64,000 nucleotides of DNA from NCBI RefSeq assembly GCF_052044135.1, contig NZ_JBQDYF010000008.1:62001-126000 (forward strand). The letters run 5' to 3'. Under the pieces are notes generated by a model. It was not told the DNA's origin. It saw only the letters and a program-made list of their open reading frames with translations, and ran no database searches. This document shows positions 57,948 through 64,000 of this stretch, piece by piece; positions within the stretch are counted from its first letter, which is position 1; every line of letters starts with the position of its first letter. This DNA comes from Salinisphaera sp052044135. GTDB taxonomy: Bacteria > Pseudomonadota > Gammaproteobacteria > Nevskiales > Salinisphaeraceae. The translations under genes and the position numbers were made by a program.

Positions 57948-59270
57948 TCAGTGACGGCCGGACAGGATGGCGTCGACACGTTTCTGAGCCGCCTTCAGCG
58001 CCGCGTCCTGGCTCTTGCCGGTGAGATAGGTCGCCTGCAACTGCTGGTTGAGGGCGTCCTGGATGCCGGCCTGGGAGCGGGTGGCACCGGGTATGCCGCG
58101 GGCTTCGTGGGTCGTGCTCAGGATCGCTTTGCGATGGGGCAGATCGCGGAAGGCGTCACTCTTGAGTACCGACTCGCGCACCGGCAGATGGCCCGTGTGG
58201 GACCAGGCCAGGTCGTGGTCGTAGAAATACTTCAACAGCTTCGCCGCGGCATCGCGCTGATCGCCGGTGGCACCGCCCCGCGGCATCACCCAGCAGTGGC
58301 CGTCTGCCCATACGGCGGGCTGGGAGTACAGCGTCGGGAAGGTCGCGACGGCATAGCTGTGCAGTGCACTGCTCTTGTTGGAAGCCTGCTGGTCGTAGGC
58401 GTTGATCACCCAGGTGCCGTTGATGATCACGCCGCCCTTGCCATCGAGAAACGCCTGTTGGGCGTCGGTGTAGTTGTACTGAGCCGCCATGTAGCCCTTG
58501 TCGATGAGCGTGTTGATCAGGGCGAGCGCCTTGTGCGCGTCGGGGGAATCAATATCGGCGTGCTTCAGATCGGAATCGACCAGATGGCCGCCCTGCTGCC
58601 AGACCAGCGTTTCGAACAGCCGCGTCACCATTGGATCGACCGAGCCGGCAAGCAGTATGTAGGGCTTGCCCGTGGCTTTTTTGAATTGCTTCGCCTGTGC
58701 CATGAGTTGATCGACGCTGTTCGGGATCCGGGGTTGGCCGTCCGCGCCGACGAGGCCCGCCTTCTTGAGCAGGCCGGTATTCATGTGCCACAGGATGGCG
58801 TGCAGATCGAAGGGCAGGGCGTAGATCTTGCCGTTGAAGGTCACGCTCTTGAGCGCTGCGGGCACGAAGTCTTTGGTATTGATCCCGACTTTTTTGAACA
58901 GGCCGTTCAAGGGCGTGAGCAGGTGGCGTGCCACGTAGTCGGCCAGGTGGCTGCGGTGCATCACCGCGACCGCCGGCGGGTTGCGGTTCATGAACGTGGC
59001 GTTCAGCCGGTTGTAGTAAGTGCCCCAGTCGACCGCCTGTGTCTTGACCGCGATATTGCCCTTGTGCTCGGCGTTGAACTTGTTGGTCAGGACTTGAATG
59101 ATCCCGCATTCGCCCACCGCCTTGTCGAGATGGGTGACGTTGGCGTACTGGTCGTTACAGCTGCCGAAAAAACGGAACAGCGTGATGTCGGTGGCCGCGA
59201 CGGCCGGTGCCGCCGCAGCCACGCCCAGGCTGGCCGTGAGGGCCACGGCCAGCAGTTTCTTCATCTTCAT
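57948..59270 (-). CDS. Carbohydrate ABC transporter substrate-binding protein
   Basis: A 440-residue extracellular binding protein of family 1 (MalE/UgpB-like). The signal peptide (KKLLAVALTASLGVAAAA, cleavage after VAA) is followed by FRFFGSCNDQYANVTHLDKA and later WADGHCWVMPRGGATGDQ. GAGGAG lies 6-8 bases before the ATG at 59270. It should capture an oligosaccharide or glycoside for the two permeases encoded just upstream in the operon. The size and the GH2 neighbour point to an oligosaccharide. Confidence 0.88.
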   Translation of the reverse strand: MKMKKLLAVALTASLGVAAAAPAVAATDITLFRFFGSCNDQYANVTHLDKAVGECGIIQVLTNKFNAEHKGNIAVKTQAVDWGTYYNRLNATFMNRNPPAVAVMHRSHLADYVARHLLTPLNGLFKKVGINTKDFVPAALKSVTFNGKIYALPFDLHAILWHMNTGLLKKAGLVGADGQPRIPNSVDQLMAQAKQFKKATGKPYILLAGSVDPMVTRLFETLVWQQGGHLVDSDLKHADIDSPDAHKALALINTLIDKGYMAAQYNYTDAQQAFLDGKGGVIINGTWVINAYDQQASNKSSALHSYAVATFPTLYSQPAVWADGHCWVMPRGGATGDQRDAAAKLLKYFYDHDLAWSHTGHLPVRESVLKSDAFRDLPHRKAILSTTHEARGIPGATRSQAGIQDALNQQLQATYLTGKSQDAALKAAQKRVDAILSGRH

Positions 59271-59335
59271 GGGTCTCTCTCCTCGGGTGCGCAGGGGCGG
59301 GGCGGCCCGTCCCTCGGGTTTTTTCTGTGAACGCA

Positions 59336-60178
59336 TCATTTGCCCGAGGACATGGCGATGCCCCGGACGATATAGCGCTGGAAAATCAGGTAGACGATGA
59401 GCACGGGGGCGCTGGCGAACACGGCCGTGGCCATGAGAAAGCCCAGACCCTCGGACTGCGCGAAATTGCCCTGCAGGCTCGCCAGCCCCGTGGTGATGGT
59501 GTAGTGGTTCTCCTGCGTGGCCGATACCAGTGGCCAGAGGTAGTCGTTCCAGGAGTAGAGGAAGGTGAAGATGCCGAGCGTGGTCAGCGCCGGCCGGGCC
59601 AGCGGCAGCATCACCCTGAAGAAGATCTTCAACCGGCTCGCGTTGTCCAGGATCGCCGCTTCCTCGAGTTCCTTCGGCACCGCCTTGAAGAACTGCATCA
59701 TCAGGAACACGCCGAAGGGCACCGCCAGGCGCGGCGTGACCAGGGCGATGATGGTGTTGTTCATGTGCCAGTTCGCGAACATCGTATCCAGCGGAATGAA
59801 TACGGCCTGTTCCGGCACCGTCAGCCCCGCGATGATGAAGATCAGCATGAAGCGCGCGCCGCGGAAGGGGATGCGGGCCAGGGCATAACCCCCCAGCGAC
59901 GACAGCACCAGCGTGATGCTGGTCATGAGCACGGCGACGCCGACGCTGTTGAGAAACCAGCGCGTGACCTTGGCCGTGTCGAATATCTGGATGAAGTTGT
60001 CCAGCGTGAACGGCACCGGCAACAGGCCGGCCGTGGAGCGCATCAGCACTGCGTTGGGCTTGAGCGACATGGCCAGCACCCAAAGCATCGGAACGAGCCA
60101 GAGGAACGCGGCGACGGTGAGGATGACGAGGATCACGATCCGCCCGGTGTCAGGGCGGTGGGTGGGTTCGTTGCGCAT
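59336..60178 (-). CDS. Carbohydrate ABC transporter permease (MalG-type)
   Basis: A 280-residue permease with six helices. The EAA coupling loop reads EEAAILDNASRLKIFFRVM, and LNSVGVAVLMTSITLVLSS is typical of MalG-type subunits. It starts 4 bases after the MalF-type gene stop. It forms the membrane channel as a heterodimer with that partner. Confidence 0.9.
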   Translation of the reverse strand: MRNEPTHRPDTGRIVILVILTVAAFLWLVPMLWVLAMSLKPNAVLMRSTAGLLPVPFTLDNFIQIFDTAKVTRWFLNSVGVAVLMTSITLVLSSLGGYALARIPFRGARFMLIFIIAGLTVPEQAVFIPLDTMFANWHMNNTIIALVTPRLAVPFGVFLMMQFFKAVPKELEEAAILDNASRLKIFFRVMLPLARPALTTLGIFTFLYSWNDYLWPLVSATQENHYTITTGLASLQGNFAQSEGLGFLMATAVFASAPVLIVYLIFQRYIVRGIAMSSGK

Positions 60179-60182
60179 CGGG

Positions 60183-61115
60183 TCAGTCCTCCTTCCGCGA
60201 GAAGTACAGCTGGGCCAGCGACGCCACGAGCATCACCACGAACAGCACCATGGCGCCGGTCGAGGCATAGCCGAGATGCCAGTCGCGGAAGCCGCTTTCG
60301 TAGATGTACTGCACCAGCGACCGGGTGGCGCCGGCCGGGCCGCCCTTGGTCATCAGGAAAGGTTGGCCGAACACCTGGAAGTGCAGAATGATCTCGATGA
60401 GGACGACCAGCACCGTGGTCCGATGGAGCGCGGGCCAGGTGATGTAGCGGAATGTCTTCCAGCGGCTGGCGTTGTCGAGTTTCGCCGCTTCGTAGATGTC
60501 GCCCGGGATCTGCTGGATCCCGGCCGTGAAGAGCATGAGCGGCAGCCCCAGGCTCCACCACACCGTGGCGATGACGAGCGCGAACATCGCGAGATGCTGG
60601 TCGTTCAGCCAGTCCAGCGGCGGGATGCCGATGGTGCCCAGCGCCTGCGCGAGGATGCCCTGGCTCGGGCTGAGCACCATCTGCCAGATCAGGGTGACGA
60701 CCGTGACCGAGACGATGCTGGAGGAGAAGAAGATGGCTCGGAACACCGCGTTGGTCCGCGTCGGCCGGCTCAGCGCCAGGGCAAGCGCGAGGGCCAGCGC
60801 CGTCGTGATCGGGACGGTGAGCACGACGAAGTAGAACGTATTGGTCAGGGCGTTCCAGAACGCCGGGTCGGACAGCATGTCGCTGTAGTTCTGCAGCCCC
60901 GTCCAGCCGAGCGGGCCGGCCAGCAGATCCCATTGATGCAGGCTCAGGAAGAATCCGCGCCACAGCGGGTAGATCAGAAAGACCGCATACACGATCAGAA
61001 ACGGGGCCAGAAAGGCATAGCCGGACACCGTGTCCGCCGAAATACGCGGCCGACGAGGCGTCGGCTTGGTGGGGGCTCGGGCCGACGCCGCGGATGCTGT
61101 GTCGTCGATTGCCAT
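60183..61115 (-). CDS. Carbohydrate ABC transporter permease (MalF/UgpA-type)
   Basis: A 310-residue permease with a cytoplasmic N-tail of about 30 residues rich in Pro and Arg, six helices and the EAA loop YEAAKLDNASRWKTFRYI. AGGAGG lies 6 bases before the ATG at 61115, which rules out a longer in-frame start inside the ATPase gene. Second gene of the operon after the ATPase. Confidence 0.9.
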   Translation of the reverse strand: MAIDDTASAASARAPTKPTPRRPRISADTVSGYAFLAPFLIVYAVFLIYPLWRGFFLSLHQWDLLAGPLGWTGLQNYSDMLSDPAFWNALTNTFYFVVLTVPITTALALALALALSRPTRTNAVFRAIFFSSSIVSVTVVTLIWQMVLSPSQGILAQALGTIGIPPLDWLNDQHLAMFALVIATVWWSLGLPLMLFTAGIQQIPGDIYEAAKLDNASRWKTFRYITWPALHRTTVLVVLIEIILHFQVFGQPFLMTKGGPAGATRSLVQYIYESGFRDWHLGYASTGAMVLFVVMLVASLAQLYFSRKED

Positions 61116-61131
61116 GATGACCTCCTCGCCC

Positions 61132-62235
61132 TCAGGCGATCGCGGCGGCGTGCGCCAGGGCGGGGCAGGCAATCCCCTGCCCGTCGAACAGATGACAGGC
61201 CGACTCGTTGAAGGCGAGCTGGAGATTCTCCCCGGCAGCGTGCGTGGAACGCCCTTCATCCCGGGCGATGACCACCGAGTCTTCAGCGAGGCGAACATGC
61301 AGCAGCGTCTGATCGCCCAGATGCTCGACCACTTCCAGCGTGCCGGCGAGCGTGCCGTCACCCGCTGGGCGCACGTGTTCGGGGCGCAGGCCCACGGTGA
61401 CGGTATCGCCCGGGGAAACCGCCGAGCCGTCCCGCGCGATGTGCAGGCGCCCGCCGGCCGCCAGCTCGACCCCGACCCCGTCGGCGTCGCGATCGGTGAC
61501 CGTGGCGGCCAGGAAATTCATGCTCGGTGAGCCGAGAAAACCCGCCACGAACAGATTGCAGGGTGCCTCGTAAAGGTCCGCCGGCGCGCCGGCCTGCTCG
61601 ATGCGTCCGTCGCGCAGTACCACCATCCGGTCGGCCAGGGTCATCGCTTCGACCTGATCGTGGGTGACGTAGATCATCGTCGCCTTGAGCTGTCGATGCA
61701 GCCGGGCCAGCTCGATACGCATCTGGACCCGGAGCTTGGCGTCGAGGTTCGACAGCGGCTCGTCGAACAGAAAGACCTTGGGTTTGCGCACGATCGCGCG
61801 TCCGATGGCGACGCGCTGTCTCTGGCCGCCGGACATGTCTTTCGGACGGCGTTCCAGCAGCGGCTCGATACGCAGTATCGCGGCGGCATCGTCGACCCGC
61901 TGGCGGATCTCCGATTTCGGCGTGTTCACGTTGCGCAGGCCGAACGACATGTTCTCGCGCACTGTCATATGCGGGTACAGCGCGTAGTTCTGGAACACCA
62001 TGGCGACGCCGCGCTGGCCCGCCGGCACGTCGTTCACGCGCGTGTCGCCGATATGGATGTCACCACCGCTGATCGGCTCAAGGCCGGCGATCATCCGCAG
62101 CAGGGTGGACTTGCCGCAGCCCGACGGACCGACGAACACCACGAATTCCCGTTCGCGGATATCCAGGTCGACGCCGTGCATGACCTGTTCCTCGCCGTAG
62201 CGCTTGATCACGCTGCGCAATGTGAGGTCCGTCAT
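61132..62235 (-). CDS. Carbohydrate ABC transporter ATP-binding protein (MalK/UgpC-type)
   Basis: A 367-residue ATPase. Walker A GPSGCGKST (about 39-47), signature MSGGQRQRVAIGRAI, Walker B FLFDEPLSNLDAKLR, and a C-terminal TOBE regulatory domain (about 240-360, with VTVGLRPEHVRPAG). It powers the MalFG-type permease pair. First gene of the leftward operon, divergent from the LacI regulator. Confidence 0.93.
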   Translation of the reverse strand: MTDLTLRSVIKRYGEEQVMHGVDLDIREREFVVFVGPSGCGKSTLLRMIAGLEPISGGDIHIGDTRVNDVPAGQRGVAMVFQNYALYPHMTVRENMSFGLRNVNTPKSEIRQRVDDAAAILRIEPLLERRPKDMSGGQRQRVAIGRAIVRKPKVFLFDEPLSNLDAKLRVQMRIELARLHRQLKATMIYVTHDQVEAMTLADRMVVLRDGRIEQAGAPADLYEAPCNLFVAGFLGSPSMNFLAATVTDRDADGVGVELAAGGRLHIARDGSAVSPGDTVTVGLRPEHVRPAGDGTLAGTLEVVEHLGDQTLLHVRLAEDSVVIARDEGRSTHAAGENLQLAFNESACHLFDGQGIACPALAHAAAIA

Positions 62236-62294
62236 GATTTTCTCTCCTCCTCGGCCCCTGTTTTCGGCCGCCGGCCGTTTGGTAATAAATATTG

Positions 62295-62310
62295 GCTAAT
62301 TTTTATTAGC
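62295..62310. promoter_or_regulatory. Palindromic operator between the ABC operon and its LacI regulator
   Basis: Perfect inverted repeat GCTAAT-TTTT-ATTAGC in the AT-rich centre of the 146-base divergent gap, with ATATT and TAATAAAT promoter-like sequence next to it. A symmetric site between a LacI gene and its divergent operon is the expected operator, and both transcripts could be repressed from it. It is inferred from symmetry and position. Confidence 0.55.
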
Positions 62311-62381
62311 AAGCTAGCATCGCCTTGAAAGAGTGGCAACAGCCGGCCATGGCATATGCGGCTAAAGGTGGAGATCGGGCG

Positions 62382-63437
62382 ATGGCGAGGTCGAGAAGCA
62401 AAGTCACGATGATGGATGTCGCGCGCGAGGCCGGCGTCTCCCAGTCGACGGTGTCGTTTGTCGTGAACGGCTCGACCAGCGTGCGTATTTCGGATGCGAC
62501 CCGGCAGCGGGTACTCGAAGTGGCCGAGGCGCTGGGTTATCGCCGGTTCAGCCATTCGGCGCTGGACCACAAGGGGTCCCGGGTGATCGGATTCCTGGTG
62601 GACGAGATTTCGACGAGTCCGTTCGCCGTGGCCTCGATGGACGGTGCCCGGGAAGTGGCGTGGGAGAACGACCGCGTGCTGCTGGTCAGCAGTAGCGGCA
62701 GCGATCCAGAACTCGAGCGTAGCGCCATCGAAACGTTGCTTTCCTGTCGCCCCGAGGGCATGGTCATCGCCTCGATTCTGACCCGCCAAATCGAGCTGCC
62801 GGCCGCGCTGCGGGGCGTGCCTACCGTGCTGCTGAACTGCTACGAGTCCGGCAACGGTTTTCCCAGTGTCGTCCCCGGCGAGGTTGCCGGCGGTCACACG
62901 GCGACTCGACGGCTGATCGATGCCGGCCATCGCCGGATCGCCATCATTGGTGGGGAACCCTGGATGGAGGCGGCGCGCGACCGGCTGAAGGGCTACCGCC
63001 AGGCGCTGACCACCGCCGATATCGCTGCGGCGCCTGAACTGATCCGTGAGGGGAACTGGCTTCCGAGTAGCGGTTACGAGCAGACGCGGGCGCTGATGGC
63101 GTTGGACGCGCCGCCCACCGGCATCTTCTGTTGCAACGATTCCATGGCGATCGGCTGTTATGAGGCCTTGAAGGAGCAGGGGCTGCGCGTCCCCGAAGAT
63201 GTCTCCGTGGTCGGATATGATGATCAGGAGGTGGCGCGGCACATGTATCCGCCGCTGACCACCGTGGTACTGCCCCATGACGAAATGGGCCGATGGGCTG
63301 TGGAGACACTCATCACGGCGGTGGCGAGCGGTCAGAAGCCATCCCTACGCCGGGTGAAAATGGAATGCCCGCTGGTTGAGAGGTGCTCGGTCGCGGCGCC
63401 CCGTGTCATCCCGGATCGGCGAGCGGCGATGCCCTGA
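62382..63437 (+). CDS. LacI-family transcriptional regulator of the sugar operon
   Basis: A 351-residue LacI protein. The helix-turn-helix TMMDVAREAGVSQSTVSFVV and the hinge helix QRVLEVAEALGYR are followed by a ligand-binding domain with IGFLVDEISTSPFA, HRRIAIIGGEPWMEAARDR and GIFCCNDSMAIGCYEAL. The ATG at 62382 is chosen because GGAG lies 8 bases upstream; two earlier in-frame starts lack this. Divergent from the ABC/GH2 operon, which it probably represses until the sugar is present. Confidence 0.88.
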   Translation: MARSRSKVTMMDVAREAGVSQSTVSFVVNGSTSVRISDATRQRVLEVAEALGYRRFSHSALDHKGSRVIGFLVDEISTSPFAVASMDGAREVAWENDRVLLVSSSGSDPELERSAIETLLSCRPEGMVIASILTRQIELPAALRGVPTVLLNCYESGNGFPSVVPGEVAGGHTATRRLIDAGHRRIAIIGGEPWMEAARDRLKGYRQALTTADIAAAPELIREGNWLPSSGYEQTRALMALDAPPTGIFCCNDSMAIGCYEALKEQGLRVPEDVSVVGYDDQEVARHMYPPLTTVVLPHDEMGRWAVETLITAVASGQKPSLRRVKMECPLVERCSVAAPRVIPDRRAAMP

Positions 63438-63505
63438 GTTCAGGCGAGGCTCAGAGCTCATTGCCGTTTCACTCGAACGGCCGGTAGAACTGTTAATCCG
63501 GCATC

Positions 63506-63532
63506 AAAACAGCTGACTTCATCAGCTGTTTT
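63506..63532. terminator. Bidirectional intrinsic terminator
   Basis: Perfect 11-bp inverted repeat AAAACAGCTGA/TCAGCTGTTTT with a CTTCA loop, 68 bases after the LacI stop. The A-tract on one side and T-tract on the other allow termination in both directions. Confidence 0.75.
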
Positions 63533-63662
63533 AAACGCCTTGAAAATAAAAGACGGCGCCTGTCATTCTTGTATTTTCAAAAGCCTAGCGGCCAATAGCT
63601 GCGGCGAACATGCGCTCGCATACTCGCGCTGTTAACCCGAAGAATCATCTATTTTTGTGCCG

Positions 63663-63733
63663 GACGTTCGCTACGCATGGCTTGCCGCAAAACAGCGCTT
63701 GCCGCGGACTCGCACGAAACCGCAGCAGGCCCT
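63663..63733. repeat. MITE-like element, right-end fragment (copy 3)
   Basis: Seventy-one bases matching the right ends of the elements at 2044-2313 and 9238-9518: ACGTTCGCTACGC, CTTGCCGCAAAACAGCGCTT, CGCACGAAACC and the CAGGCCCTAG end. The left part is missing, so it is a truncated copy. The CCCTAGTC junction is the same as at copy 2. Confidence 0.7.
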
Positions 63734-63839
63734 AGTCAGAGTCCGAGCCAGCGCCATGGCCCGGTGAAACGGGCGGCGTGTTATAACGACGTCCGCGCGG
63801 CAGTGCGCGGGGCTTTTCATTCGCGATGTGAGATCCTTC

Positions 63840-64000
63840 ATGTCGATCAAGCAGTTGTGTATTTCCGGCTCAATCGTTGCGGCTCTGGCGATGGCCAGTG
63901 GCGTGGCGACCGCCGCCGATTCCGGTCAGACGATTTATCTCGATCCGCAGACCGGCAAGGTGATTCCACACCCCGCGCCCGGGTCGCCCGGGTCGCCCGG
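63840..64000 (+). CDS. Secreted protein, partial (runs off the window)
   Basis: The first 53 codons of a gene. A signal peptide (MSIKQLCISGSIVAALAMAS, likely cleavage after ATAA) is followed by SGQTIYLDPQTGKVIPHP and then a Pro-Gly-Ser repeat (PGSPGSP) at the window edge. The YLDPQTG motif occurs in various secreted proteins of unknown function. The rest lies outside, so no function is assigned. Confidence 0.5.
   Translation, partial: MSIKQLCISGSIVAALAMASGVATAADSGQTIYLDPQTGKVIPHPAPGSPGSP

Larger units (their letters stand above)
63438..63839. other. Intergenic region with terminator and element fragment
   Basis: About 400 bases without a gene. It holds the bidirectional terminator at 63506-63532, AT-rich DNA at 63540-63660, and the right-end fragment of the MITE-like element at 63663-63733. 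The promoter of the last gene probably lies after it. Confidence 0.5.

Noticed and set aside
1..64000. tRNA and rRNA genes
   Set aside because: No cloverleaf-like sequence with CCA-end context and no rRNA signature was noticed on either strand; a dedicated scan would be needed to exclude them.

Overview
The window reads as chromosome of a GC-rich gammaproteobacterium. The gshB-algH-ruvX-pyrR-pyrB order, the pilT-pilU pair, argA as N-acetylglutamate synthase and the rim gene set are all gammaproteobacterial. The overall gene content would suit a halotolerant Salinisphaera-type organism, but that genus assignment is an inference. No rRNA or tRNA gene was seen.

Layout. 1-9225: sugar uptake, with a sugar-porter MFS protein, an Frc-type ABC importer (binding protein, permease, single-domain ATPase), a PhyH-fold dioxygenase, and LacI- and RpiR-type regulators. 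9226-12411: accessory stretch with a MITE-like palindromic element, an XRE regulator, a doubtful small gene and an EamA transporter. 12480-27963: a complete type I-E CRISPR-Cas locus. Array 1 has 20 repeats plus decayed ones interrupted by a RelBE-like toxin-antitoxin pair. It is followed by cas3, a 400-base regulatory gap, cas8e-cse2-cas7e-cas5e-cas6e-cas1-cas2, and array 2 with 60 repeats. 28014-29873: ABC exporter. 30196-37159: a molybdenum island (Tat-exported molybdoenzyme, cytochrome b561 partner, modABC under a ModE-like site, and fused moaC-moaB and moaD-moaE genes). 37257-39969: MFS transporter, rpiA, yggS. 40073-46099: pilT, pilU, a third PilT-like ATPase, then rimB-like, rimK and a desuccinylase-like gene. 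46066-54964 (minus): pyrB, pyrR, ruvX, algH, gshB, a yefM-yoeB cassette between long direct repeats, rsmE, argA, argE. 55130-63437: a sugar operon (GH2 glycosidase, binding protein, two permeases, MalK-type ATPase) with a divergent LacI regulator.

The most notable system lies between cas3 and cas8e. On the minus strand, 17567-17656 is a one-spacer mini-CRISPR made of two degenerate repeats exactly 61 nt apart. The first keeps a Cas6e-type hairpin and the intact 8-nt crRNA handle ATGAACCG. The first 15 nt of its 32-nt guide match a site only 44 bp beyond the mini-array, at 17688-17702. Positions 1-5, 7-11 and 13-15 match, and the only mismatches are at positions 6 and 12, the positions Cascade flips out of the duplex. 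The match is flanked by a 5'-AAG-3' PAM. Downstream is a 55-aa single-membrane-span ORF, then cas8e. This is the architecture of a CRISPR-regulated toxin-antitoxin (CreTA) or a cas-autorepressing crRNA-like RNA (CreR), here in a type I-E system. The same locus also has a Cse2 (Cas11) gene encoding two Cse2 units in one chain, and block-duplicated spacers in array 2.
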